Assembly: GCA_036897095.1 (NCBI GenBank)
Contig: JAYMSP010001759.1
Coordinates: 1 to 29,116, forward strand
Direction of reading: 5' to 3'
DNA: 29,116 bases
From: Plantago elongata
Lineage: Eukaryota > Streptophyta > Magnoliopsida > Lamiales > Plantaginaceae
This document shows, piece after piece, positions 1-9,978 of the stretch (its first letter is position 1; each line of letters starts with the position of its first letter). The notes beneath the pieces are model-generated. The model was not told where the DNA came from and ran no database searches. It saw only the letters and a program-made list of their open reading frames with translations. The translations under genes and the position numbers were made by a program.

Positions 1-844
1 CAAGTACTTGGTCGCCGACGACGATCAGGTCTTGACACGGCAGAGCCGCCATGGCACCACCAGGAGAGCACGGTGGTTGGTCGAATTAGTCAACACGAAC
101 GAACATGCGTCCAGTTAAAAAGCTGCCATAACCGATACCTCACGGCCTCGGATGAGCTGATTTTGCTCGGCATGACCGGTCACAAGGTGACTCAGACGAC
201 AGCGGGTTGTGATGATGATATCAAGGATTTGAGAATTGAGTGGCAACCAATTCGAGATGGCTTTCTTGTGAGTGTTCGTTGTTTTATTATGTGTCCTTAT
301 TTACACAGGAAAATTGTTTTATGGTTATTGTTCACATTTTTATTGTTCACATTTTTATGGTTACTGTTCTATAAAAAAAAGTTGGATTGGGTGCATATTT
401 GTTATTCAATCCCTTTTATTGTTGATAACTTTTTTTAAATGTTACGAGATGAGGGAACTTTGTATTTTTTATAAGGACTTAAGTTTTTTTATATAGATGG
501 GACTAATCTTGCACTTTTGTACACGTTTGAATTTCGATTAATTGTGTTAATAGGTGAAGCTGAAAGCATACAGTGGTAGTTATCTTAGGGCAAACGGAGG
601 AACGCTACCGTGGAGGAACACGGTAACGCACGATAGTCCACACGGGGCAAACCGTTGGGTGATGTGGGATGTGGAGGGGGTGGACGTGCCGGAGGATGAG
701 GCCGTGACGGACTATTGGTCAATGATAAAGAGTTTCTCTTCAGTTTCAGATGACCAAATATCGGAATTGGGGTCTCCCGTATCGGTGATGTCCGGGGCGG
801 CGTCGCCAGCTCGGACGCCGAGGTTCTCTTCGCTAATGAAGAAG
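1..844 (+). pseudogene. DUF569 (actin cross-linking-like) gene remnant, 5'-cut by the window
   Basis: This is a degraded paralogue of the DUF569 gene at 4028-6073. Positions 2-106 encode a KYLVADDD-type start of the DUF569 beta-trefoil-like domain ending in WLVELVNTNEH. That frame then hits a stop at 116-118, while the domain continues one frame over from about 107 (VQLKSCHNRYLTAS, LLGMTGHKVTQT, IEWQPIRDGFL). The frames differ by a net loss of 1 nt or gain of 2 nt near 104-109. A GT-AG intron fits at 268-553 (gtgagt to ataag-type end). Exon 2 at 554-844 encodes VKLKAYSGSYLRANGG and LPWRNTVTHDSPH and ends at a gtacgt donor. No counterpart of the C-terminal exons (IYYHIANE..., LNGKLYPLRLQLPPNN) is visible in the following 3 kb. 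The N-terminus lies outside the window. DUF569 proteins carry a fascin-like fold, but their role is poorly known. I infer a pseudogene; a sequencing error could explain the frameshift but not the missing exons. Confidence 0.8.
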
Positions 845-3800
845 GTACGTAATAGATGTGGCGTTTACTATGATTCTCCATTTATTAGTCAACTGCGTGC
901 TCAATGGTGTTCTTTTGGTTTTGGTTGATTTTTATTATTGCCGTCCGAAGTGTGAATAAACTTTATAACACTGTTACACTACTAGTAGTACTTCTAGAAT
1001 CTTTCATTGTGCAAAGTGTTTGTCTCTTGTTAATGCGAATACTCTTTCTTAAAACCTTAACAAGAAGGACTAAAGTAGCTTATATTATGTCAAACCAAAA
1101 TTAATTCCCTGCAATTTTATAGGTAGTAGAATTGTTAGGAGTTCTTTTATATTTTTTGGTGGCATGGTTAATGTCACGCCATCAAGAAATTAGACTTGGT
1201 ACTCTACAATATACAAGTTCTAAAACTTAAAAAATTCGTATGCACATAGCAATCGATAAAAATTATTTCTACGGGCCATCCGAGTAGTTTAGGGGCTGTT
1301 TGGATGGACATTTGAGTGGGCATTTGAATGGATTTTGATGAAAATTGTGTTTGGATGGACATTTAAGTGGGGTATTTTAAGTGTATTTTAGGCCAAATCA
1401 CTGTTCATCGAGCCAAATGAGGATATTCAAATCCCCATCCAAACACCCCCTTAGTTTCTAGATGCATTATATGTTCGATGTTTCTATACATTTTGTACAG
1501 TAACTTTACGTAAATACATATTAGATATGTTGAATTATGACTTTACTCCATCATTAATAAACATTTCTCCATATACATTCTTGCCTAGTTTGCTAGTTGA
1601 AGATCCCTTATGAATGATGTAGGGACATGATTGATATATAATTTGAGTGGTCCTTTTCAATTGAAATTAATTTTTTTATGTATAAAATATTTAATTTAGA
1701 TGAAGAAATAAGCACTCAAATAATATAACAAATCGGCTCTAGCTAGCTAAAGGAAGAAGGGGCCGACTAATTTACCCAAATTTTGTATTGATTAGACTTA
1801 ACGCGTGACTTATTATCGAGAAAGGCCCTATTGTCTTGCATAAATATTAAACTTTGCATTATTTCTAATATTCTTAAGTCTACAAACTAATAAATTATAC
1901 TTTGTGCGTATCCAATTTAGTCAAATCTCGCTTGGCAACAAAATCTGACCCAATTGCAGTTGCAGCTTTGAGATACGACGAAACGTCGCTTAACACATTT
2001 GTTTACTTCATTCTAAGCAACACTATATTAATTTATTACTACAATATTAAAATATAAAATCAAGATAGAGAGATAAGCTGAGGTTTTACACTACAAAATT
2101 ATCAATTTAAAATGGTTTTTAAGGTAATATCTAGTGATTCTCGTACACTTGGAGAATGAGTCATAGTTCATATCAATTTGTTGATCACCCCTCATACACA
2201 CGTTAACTCAACATAATTGTCTATTGTGTCTCTTTCTGAAAGAAAAAAAATCATAAATTTTAGACTTTTCTTTCGATAAGAACAATGGTCTTGTACACTT
2301 GTCCATAATTAACATTAAAGAGTATTCTAATTTTTTTTATCAAAATTTTTTTTTTTTTAAACGGTTAAAGTGATTAGAATTTTTAAAATATTGATTGAAA
2401 GTGAAACATCTTATAAATTGAAATGTGATTCGTTGTCAATCACGAGCTATTGGTGTATCCGTGTATATTTAAGTCTGAATTTGTTTCTTTTGTTTTGTTG
2501 ATAATAAAGCATGAAGATTAAAAGTTTGAAATTATATAAAAGATGAAGCTAGCTCTTCTTTTTGCTGTGAGTGTGGCTTTTGTAAAGGTAATGGACCTAG
2601 CTAGTGGTGGACACTAGTAGTTGGTAGTTTCTTTCGTGCAAGATAATGAGGATCATTATTTTTATACTACTGGTACAATAATTAAACGTGTGAAAATTTT
2701 TGATCCTTAAGTTAGGTTTCAGATGTCACCTTCGCCCAAGTATACCCTGTCATGATCTCTTCAAGAGCTTATGTTGACACTTCACAACTTGGCCATATTA
2801 GTCTGCAAAAATATACTACACTAAATTCGATTCATTCCAAATTAACGAATTGAGAATAAGATAGAAAACAAGAGGCTCATTTTGAATTGAGAACAAGTTC
2901 CCTGTCTTTGTTTCTATCTCATCATATCTGATTTTGTTCCGATAAATGATGCCGAGAAAACGTACATCTCCATCATATATTGTACATTGGTGTTTTAGTA
3001 ACTTTTACTTATAGCTAAAATCTAAATTTATATAGAAGTATGAACCTCTGAAAGCAAGAGTAGTTGAGTACCCTTTTTTCCTTACTGGAACCTGATTACC
3101 AAATTGATTAGTAACTGATAGAGTGATAGTATAAAGTATGAACACGTCAAATTCATGTGTTATGAATGAGAAATTTTGAAGCTTAGCAAGTAACACGAAA
3201 ACTTTGATTTGAGTATACTAATTGCTCCATTCTTGTTGCTTACACAATAAGGTATGAAAATGTTTAATACTACCTACTAGACTAGAAAAACACGTCTCAA
3301 GTTCGGCCCTACCTTTTTCTTCATTTTTGGGAATTAGTTGCCATGCTTATCCCATTGCATGACATATGATATATCAAGAAAATCTGCTTGCTCAAACAAT
3401 TTCCACAACTTTTCCATGTAGAGAAAACTCTTCTGTATTTGAGGTAGCCCCCTTCAATATTTTGATCTAGGAACATGTCTTGTATATTTATTTTCTTCTA
3501 AAATTTTGTTTTTACTTTTTCATAGTTAAAATGACTTACGTTATTTATATAAAATGTTACTTTTGTTTTTGTTAATTTTCATAAGAATTTTAAAATTAAA
3601 CTTGTAAAGTATAGATCAATTTAAAGGCAGTGATTGGTGACTTTAAATAAGACTCTTAATTTTAGGTGTAAATTAAATGCGTATATTATATTGATTTTGT
3701 CCGAAAAAATAAAAGTACACGTAGACAATAGAAAACTCGTGTGGCGAGTTGCGAAACCGTCAAAAAGTAAATCTAATGACCGCGTTTCAGACAGCAGTCC

Positions 3801-4027
3801 ATTTATTGACTTAGCTGCTCTCCTGTCCAAATTTACTACTTGTCAAGAGCTTTCCCTTCGTCAACATTGAATCATCGATCATCACAATTCACAAAGTTCA
3901 TTTCAATCCTCTTCAATTCATTAGTTCATCACCAATCCATTGTTTTTGTTTTCTCCTGTTTGACCAGATATCATTCAGCACAAGCTTCAAACCAGCAACA
4001 CCTCAACACCCAACAAGAACAACAGCA
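845..4027. other. Intergenic stretch between the two DUF569 copies
   Basis: About 3.2 kb of AT-rich DNA separates the DUF569 remnant from the intact copy. I see one MITE at 1291-1451 and otherwise no gene, tRNA or convincing repeat. I looked specifically for the missing C-terminal DUF569 exons of the upstream remnant and did not find them. The last 150-200 bases before 4028 are C- and A-rich (CAACA- and CACC-rich), as expected for a plant 5' UTR. They probably include the promoter and leader of the intact DUF569 gene. Confidence 0.6.
1291..1451. mobile_element. Small hAT-like MITE with 17-bp inverted ends
   Basis: The left end AGGGGCTGTTTGGATGG (1291-1307) is the reverse complement of the right end CCATCCAAACACCCCCT (1435-1451) with one mismatch. 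TAGTTT directly precedes (1285-1290) and directly follows (1452-1457), giving a 6-bp direct duplication. GGGGCTGTTTGG-type ends are typical of non-autonomous plant hAT elements. Those normally have 8-bp duplications, so family assignment is tentative. Inside the element the motif TTTGGATGGACATTT occurs twice (near 1299 and 1350). There is no coding capacity. Confidence 0.75.
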
Positions 4028-6073
4028 ATGGACCTCTTCCACAACGCCAAAGCCGTACGTCTCAAATCCTCCCACGACAAGTACCTCACCGCCGACGACG
4101 ATGAAGAGTCCGTCGTCCAAGACAAAAACGGGTCATCCCGATCCGCCAAATGGACCGTCGAGTTTCTCCCTACCTCACACCACATAATCCGTCTCAAATC
4201 CTGCTACGGCAAGTACCTCACCGCGTCCAACCAACCCTTTCTCCTCGGCATGACCGGTCGCAAAGTGACCCAGACACGGCCCAACCGCCTCGACAGCTCC
4301 GTCGAGTGGGAGCCGATCAAGGAGAACGGGGCTGTCAAGCTCAAGACTAGGTATGGCCAGTATTATTTTTTTAAAAACAGAAATGAGAGTAGAACCCTGA
4401 TAAATTGGTTGGAGGGGAAGTTCGTATTAGTATTACCAACTGAGGTGCGCTACGTCGTAGGTATGGGCAGTATTTGAGGGCTAATGGTGGGTTGCCACCG
4501 TGGAGAAACTCGGTGACGCATGATATTCCGCATCGGACGGCTACGCAGGAGTGGATTCAATGGGAGGTTCACGTGGTGGAGATTTTGGAAGAGGAGAAGA
4601 CGAATTATGTTGCTTCGGATTCCGGTTCGCCGACAACGAGCTTTTCGGATGATCACTCTGCTAGCTTCTCTAGGCAAGAGGTAATTTTATTTTGATTGCT
4701 TGTTTGTTTGTTGATTGTTGATTCTGCATTTTGTTTATTCGATTTGGTGATTTGAATGGGATGCTAGTTGATATGATTGTTGAATATTCAGTTTAGTGGT
4801 GAGTGTAATTGATGGGTGTGAATTGGAAGCTGGTTCTGTGTTGGAATATTCTGCTAAAGAGAGTGTAAATTAGGCATGGACAGGGACTTAGAATCTCAGT
4901 TTTGGGATATGTTTCGTGTAATTGAAAGGGAATAATTAGATTTTTGTTCGAAAAATGCCTAGTGTTTGGTGTTGATTTGAATTGGACTTGAATGATCATG
5001 AAATTTTAAAACATTGTTGAATATTCGGTAAGTGGTGAATGTGTGTTGGAGAAATAGATGATGAAGGGGAACCTGATTCTGTTGGACTGTTGACTAAAGT
5101 GACCATAGTAATAAAATCTGCCTAGCATAAAATTTGAGGACTATGGATAGGGGGAATGTGCTCAAATGTTCGAAGCATTTGGGTGATTGAGAATGATGTT
5201 CTGTGTAGTTTATGCATTGGTCTCACTTGAGGTGAATAGAATGTGGTTTTCATAGATACAGGTTATCATTTGGCTCTGCAAAGTGCACATTACTAATTTT
5301 AGCATATTCTTCACTTAACGAGCGATATCTGGAAAAAAAAAGGTCTAAATCGGGTTTTAGTTACTCCATTTATTGGCGATTTGTCTTGGTTATGTATGCT
5401 GCATTGTAACCTGTAACATTTTGGGGGTATTGTGCAGTCAAATGATTCAATGGTTCACTCACCACCAAAGGGCTCAGATGGACGAACGATTTACTATCAT
5501 ATAGCCAATGAACATGGAGAGATAGACGAGGGGTTTGAGGAGCTATGCATTACATTCAAGGGAAATGGAGTGCAAGAGTTGACAAAGAGGCTGGAGGAAG
5601 AGTTAGTACTTGATGGTATCACAGTGTGCACGCGCAGTCCTCTTAATGGGAAGCTATATCCTCTGCGTCTACAACTTCCTCCTAATAATGCAACTATGCA
5701 CATTGTTGTGGTTCCCTCATCCTCCGAAGGTAACCTTTCATTCTGAAAATCGGTCACGTTTGATCCACACAATCCTTTTGTTAGTCAGCATTTGCATTTG
5801 CCAGAGTGTTTAGAAGCTGTTTTTTCACAACATAAGACTTGTATGAAAAATATTGCTTCTAGGATCTATTCTGAGCTAGCCAGGCTCAATATGTGCACTA
5901 AATTCGGTCTTCACTTTTCCTGCTTCTTCCAACCTGTTGTTAACTCAACTAACATGCTGTCATAACATTAATGTTGTCAAAAATGGTTTTTGATCTTTAA
6001 TATTGACACCTTTTATCTGCATTTTGTTGTATGAGCAGGTAATGATCAGCTTGAAGCAGGAGCATTAGCATAG
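4028..6073 (+). CDS. DUF569 domain protein (putative actin cross-linking), four exons
   Basis: I propose exons at 4028-4350, 4461-4680, 5438-5729 and 6039-6073 (introns GT-AG; 289 aa). The N-terminal half is a DUF569 domain. It contains the two family repeats AVRLKSSHDKYLTADDD and IRLKSCYGKYLTAS, then LLGMTGRKVTQT, VEWEPIKENG, VKLKTRYGQYLRANGG and LPPWRNSVTHDIPH. An acidic and serine-rich linker (SDSGSPTTSFSDDHSASFS) follows. The C-terminal domain has IYYHIANEHGEIDEGFE, ELTKRLEEE and SPLNGKLYPLRLQLPPNN. The first ATG in good context sets the start. Exon 4 encodes only GNDQLEAGALA and the stop; an AATAAA follows at once (6074-6079). DUF569 proteins resemble fascin-type actin-binding folds, but a biochemical function is not established. 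Intron 1 is SINE-derived (see 4348-4474). If it is retained, translation continues to a stop at 4475-4477 and gives a 149-aa truncated product. Confidence 0.9.
4348..4474 (+). repeat. 17-bp target-site duplication carrying both splice sites of intron 1
   Basis: TAGGTATGGCCAGTATT (4348-4364) and TAGGTATGGGCAGTATT (4458-4474) differ at one base and lie 110 bp apart. The donor is AG|GT at 4350/4351 in the left copy and the acceptor is AG|GT at 4460/4461 in the right copy. Splicing therefore removes one duplication copy plus the SINE and rejoins AG|G TAT GGG CAG TAT. That restores the conserved KTRYGQYLRANGG of the family. Confidence 0.85.
4365..4457 (-). mobile_element. Antisense tRNA-derived SINE forming intron 1 of the DUF569 gene
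   Basis: Read on the minus strand this 93-bp insert begins CGACGTAGCGCACCTCAG, with a polymerase-III A-box-like segment (CTCAGTTGGTAATAC). It continues through CCTCCAACCAAT and a B-box-like GGGTTCTACTC, and ends in GTTTTTAAAAAAAT. The same landmarks in the same order occur at 24092-24177. The insert is flanked by 17-bp direct repeats (4348-4364 and 4458-4474, one mismatch), as expected for LINE-mediated retroposition. Plant SINEs are usually 100-300 bp, so this is a short or reduced copy. The family identity rests on by-eye alignment of two copies. Confidence 0.75.
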
Positions 6074-7058
6074 AATAAACCAGAGACAAAATAAGCGATT
6101 TTCAATGCAAAGCTTGTTAATCCTAAGGCGATATGAAATGCATATATCTATAAAGCATATAGCTAGAAACGTAGAATGAAGTGTTCTAAGGCACATCATA
6201 TAGCAATTCTTGCTAGCTTCCATGGCCATGTGTGCTGGCTTGGCTGTGGATGATTGTATCTGCATGTAATAAATCTGCGAACGAGTGAATTTCAATACTC
6301 CATCAAGGTTATCTCCAAATGACTTTCTATAGTTCTCCGCAAGAATTCATTACATCAGATATCTTTCTTTTTCATAATTACACAAAATAAATGGAGTAGG
6401 AAGGTTGCTCACCCACCACATGCTTGATAAAAAATCATAAACATCACACAAGGACCTGAGATTACGTGACAACAAACATAAACAATCGATGTGTTTCGCA
6501 CGATTTTGGCTACCTAATAAGGTATGTATTAGTTGATTAGTTTTGTTAAATGAAATTGTTGAGTCCTTCAATAAAGCATGAGGCAAAATTTGGAGCCGAG
6601 TTTTAGATGACTTCTAAATTTACTCTAACACTAATATGAATGGTAACTTATTACTCCCTCCGTACATTCCCTCCGTATACTAGAGTTGACTCGTAATTTA
6701 TGCGAAAAGTTAAAGTAATGATAAAAAATAAAAAAGATGGGAAAAAATATACTTTTTATGATAAAATGTGTAATTGTTGTATAAAGTTGAGATTGTTTAT
6801 TATTTGTTAATATTGGAGTAACTTATTTTTTTTAGTAATATATGAAGTTTAGTGGAACGGTTAAAAATGTAAATGCATTAAATTTGTTGGGACGGAGGGA
6901 GGGAGTATGAGTTATGAGATTGCCTCATGCTTTCTAAGTATCGCAAGTGAGATATTGCACATCAGCACTAGTGGTTCCTGTAAATCAATATTTTCCTTTG
7001 TCCAAAAAATAGAGGCAAGAGTTTACCAGTAATACATTATGGCTACGAGCAACTGTAT
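6074..7058. other. Convergent intergenic region between DUF569 and the PPR gene
   Basis: This interval lies between two convergent genes and holds their 3' UTRs. An AATAAA at 6074-6079 abuts the DUF569 stop codon, and another AATAAA-like site occurs near 6268. A Stowaway MITE occupies 6654-6905. I see no further gene. Confidence 0.6.
6654..6905. mobile_element. Stowaway (Tc1/mariner-type) MITE
   Basis: The left end CTCCCTCCGTAC (6654 on) and right end GACGGAGGGAGGGAG (to 6905) form the classic Stowaway terminal inverted repeat. TA dinucleotides flank it (6652-6653 and 6906-6907), matching the TA target duplication of mariner elements. Both ends carry an extra partial copy of the GGAGGGA motif (left TCCCTCCGT twice, right GGAGGGAGGGAG), so the ends may have been duplicated. 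The interior is AT-rich and non-coding, about 252 bp in total. Confidence 0.88.
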
Positions 7059-8873
7059 TTACCAGAACTCCTTACAAGAACACAGACCCCTGCTAAAATG
7101 GTGAAACCGTAGGCGATCTCTCATGATTATCTCCACATCAAATACCTTGGATACTAATTTAGTGAACTTATGGCAGTCACTGCAAATGCGCAGGTTCTTA
7201 AAAACACGAATCGTTGCCCCAGGTTTCGAGTTTATAAGACCAAAAGCAATGGCCAGTTTTTCACTGTGAAGTCGGAGCGTATTTGCTTTCCATTCATCAC
7301 CTTCATCAATCAATGTTGCTTGAGAGACGTCGGTAACATGTCCTGCTAACTTCAATCTTTCTTCAATCACATTCAAGAATTCATAAATTTCCTTGGTATG
7401 CAGATGGGTTGTATCCCCTGCGAAAAATTCATGAACAATGCCGTTCAATTCAATAGAACTACAACCAGGCTCTTTGTTAATGCCCTTGTCACCCATCAAC
7501 TTCCTGACCAATCCGGCTTCGTCCCATTTATCTGCAGATGCAAATACTTTGGAAAGAAGAACATAATCTCCACTTGTTCCACTTCCTTCAACTGCCATTA
7601 TCTGTTTTGCTATTTCTTGAGAAAGCTCCAGACCTTCACAATTCTTACAGCTCGAATCAACAAGACTTCTCCAAATTACAGCATCAGGTTTCATCGGCAT
7701 GTTCGACACAACTTCGAGTGCTTCGTCAATTTTTCCACTGCGTGCTAGAAGGTCAGTTAGGCAACCATAGTGTTGCAAAACTGGCTTGATCTTGTACTGC
7801 TTCACCATCATATCAAAATATTTACGACCCTCATCCACCAAGCCTCTGTGATTACACGCACTCAGGACACCAACAAATGTGATCGAATTAGGCTGCACAT
7901 TTCTTTCATTAACCATCCGATCGAAATATTCAAAGACTCTCTCGGACTCTCCATGTGCCGCGAGTCCTAAAATAACAGCGTTCCAAGAGTTAACATCCTG
8001 TCTACTCATCCCCTGAAACACCTGTAAGGCCATTCTCAACGACCCACACTTGCTATACATCTCCACCAAAGAGTTCTGTATAAGAACATCAAAACCAGGA
8101 CCAACCCCACACTTCCTCAACACATAAGCATGAGCCCACATCCCCATCGACAACGCCCCCAAACCAGCGCAAGCATCAATCACACTCTGCAGCGTGTACC
8201 CATCAGGCTCAAACCATTCATCCATCTCCCCAAATCTCCTCAACGACTCCTCAAACTCACCCAGCCGCACAAGCGCGTCGATAATCGCATTCCATGAGAC
8301 AACGCTTCTCTCCGGCATTTTATCAAACACCTTCCTGGCACTCTCAGAACACCCACACGACGCATAGAAATGAATCAAACTATTATTAACATAAACATCT
8401 GGACCAAACCCACGTTTCAGAACATGAGCATGAGCCTGTTCCCCTTCTCTCAAAGCAAACATGTAAGCACATGCCTTGAGCACAAACGGAAATGTGTGCT
8501 TATCAGGAAGTAAGGTATGGTTATCCAGCAAGTCCTTGAAAAGTGGGAAAGCAAGGTGTTTGTGGAGTTTGCTATGTGCATATGCTCTGATGAGAGTGTT
8601 GTAAATGAATGTGTTGGGGTTAGGGATTTGGTGGAAGAGGTGGGAAGTGTAGGTGAGGTCTTGTAAGGAGGAGAAGTGAAGAAGTCTACTATGGAGATAG
8701 AGTGTGTCATGACTCTGGTCAGGTGGTGGCAAAGTGCGGAGGATGTGGGCGTGGATTTGTTTGAGGTGAGGGATTGAGACGGTGGTGGATTGGGTTAGGA
8801 TGTCGACGACACGGTGGTTTGTGGTGGTTGGATGTGGCGGCGTTGGTGGCGCGGTGACTAAAATCGTTGCCAT
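7059..8873 (-). CDS. CRR28: DYW-class pentatricopeptide repeat protein, CRR28-like organelle RNA editing factor
   Basis: This intronless 604-aa protein has an S/T/P-rich N-terminus (MATILVTAPPTPPHPTTT) that fits an organelle transit peptide. PLS-type PPR repeats follow (for example SVVSWNAIIDALVRLGEFEE, DVNSWNAVILGLAAHG, NSITFVGVLSACNHRGLVDEG), then E motifs from about residue 468 (EPGCSSIELNG). The C-terminal cytidine-deaminase-like DYW domain has the zinc/catalytic motif HSE at 536-538, CSDCH at 564-568, and HH at 591-592 with CSC at 598-600. PPR repeats bind RNA one base per repeat, and the DYW domain deaminates C to U. From memory, the protein closely tracks Arabidopsis CRR28 (At1g59720), which edits chloroplast ndhB and ndhD transcripts. 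The terminal triad is EFW rather than DYW. The start at 8873 is the first ATG. The gene is transcribed toward the DUF569 gene. Confidence 0.92.
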   Translation of the reverse strand: MATILVTAPPTPPHPTTTNHRVVDILTQSTTVSIPHLKQIHAHILRTLPPPDQSHDTLYLHSRLLHFSSLQDLTYTSHLFHQIPNPNTFIYNTLIRAYAHSKLHKHLAFPLFKDLLDNHTLLPDKHTFPFVLKACAYMFALREGEQAHAHVLKRGFGPDVYVNNSLIHFYASCGCSESARKVFDKMPERSVVSWNAIIDALVRLGEFEESLRRFGEMDEWFEPDGYTLQSVIDACAGLGALSMGMWAHAYVLRKCGVGPGFDVLIQNSLVEMYSKCGSLRMALQVFQGMSRQDVNSWNAVILGLAAHGESERVFEYFDRMVNERNVQPNSITFVGVLSACNHRGLVDEGRKYFDMMVKQYKIKPVLQHYGCLTDLLARSGKIDEALEVVSNMPMKPDAVIWRSLVDSSCKNCEGLELSQEIAKQIMAVEGSGTSGDYVLLSKVFASADKWDEAGLVRKLMGDKGINKEPGCSSIELNGIVHEFFAGDTTHLHTKEIYEFLNVIEERLKLAGHVTDVSQATLIDEGDEWKANTLRLHSEKLAIAFGLINSKPGATIRVFKNLRICSDCHKFTKLVSKVFDVEIIMRDRLRFHHFSRGLCSCKEFW

Positions 8874-9614
8874 TCAGACTTTGTACAGTACAACCGGTCG
8901 GGATGAAATATATTAAATGTACGAAGTTATACGAGACAAAATCATAATTTGGTGAAGGAGTTCTGGAGTTGTATATTCTTCAATGTTACAAAAAATCATT
9001 TTGTTGATATTTGAGTCCGAGAAATAACATTTTATTTCGACGAAAATTATGAAATTCGATTTTACTTAAACATCTATTTGCATTGCAAACCATTCTACAT
9101 CTTTGAATCTCATTTCTTCTTTTTAAGTCACTAATGTCAGTCAATTCGGTTATTCCTATCCAGTCGAAGTTGATGGCATTGGCTAAGAATAAAATATGTG
9201 TTTGTTGATACTTCTTCAATTATGGTTGGTAATTTTAAATACAGACCATATTGGCTATAGTTCGAGTTGTTGCACTATAAACTGAATTTATGTCTGCTTT
9301 AAATAATACCATCATTAAAATTACTTATTATTGTAACCGGCCAACCCAAATACATTTAAATCATTTTCATCTCCATGAGGTGTATGCATTGGAAAAGCTC
9401 TGCGTTAAATCATACCCACTTCATACCAAATTCATTTTTCATTTTACTCACTTCATACCATAGTGTCATTATAACACTATGAGATACGATATTCGCACAC
9501 TCTCATAAATTCACTCTTTTCCAACTTTATTTATTAAATAATTATCTTTAAACTGATATTCGGACCAACTCTTTTCTACACTCTCATACTTTATTTATTT
9601 TATACTCTTTAACT

Positions 9615-9978
9615 AAAATTTACTAAATTAAACTGAATTAAAGTAATATATAAATTATAACTAATTAATTCGAGTTGAAGTGATTCTAAGTTGAAAAGAA
9701 CAAAATTTTAGACTATGTTCTTTGCAACTCAAATTTACTGAAATGAACTGATCCGAAGTAAGATATAATGCTTTGTTCTTTTCAACTGAAATTTACTGAA
9801 CTGAACTGAATTAAATTGAAGTAAAGTATAAATTATAACTACGTCGAGCTAAACTGAACTGAACTAAAATGATTTTAAGTTGAAGCGAACATAACCTAAA
9901 TTATAATTACACCGAGTTGAATTGAACGGAACTGAATGAAACTGAAGCGGAATGATTTTAAGTTGAAAAGAACATAAT
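9615..9978. mobile_element. Cluster of nested or tandem MITE copies with TGTTCTTTTCAACT ends
   Basis: TGTTCTTTTCAACT (9774-9787) is inverted as AGTTGAAGCGAACA (9878-9891) with two mismatches, bounding a unit of about 118 bp. Further copies of the same end occur as AGTTGAAAAGAACA at 9689-9702 and 9961-9974, and as TGTTCTTTGCAACT at 9716-9729. Between the ends the units share TTTACTGAACTGAACTGAA and TATAAATTATAACTA. I read three to four partial copies inserted into or next to each other. Superfamily assignment is not possible by eye. Confidence 0.7.

Noticed and set aside
585..881. 98-aa proline-rich minus-strand open frame
   Set aside because: It is a shadow of DUF569 exon 2, whose plus-strand frame has clear family motifs.
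4028..4477. Uninterrupted 149-aa open frame as a separate short DUF569 gene
   Set aside because: It reads through the SINE intron and ends in non-conserved residues. Splicing 4350/4461 restores the conserved family sequence and joins to C-terminal exons.
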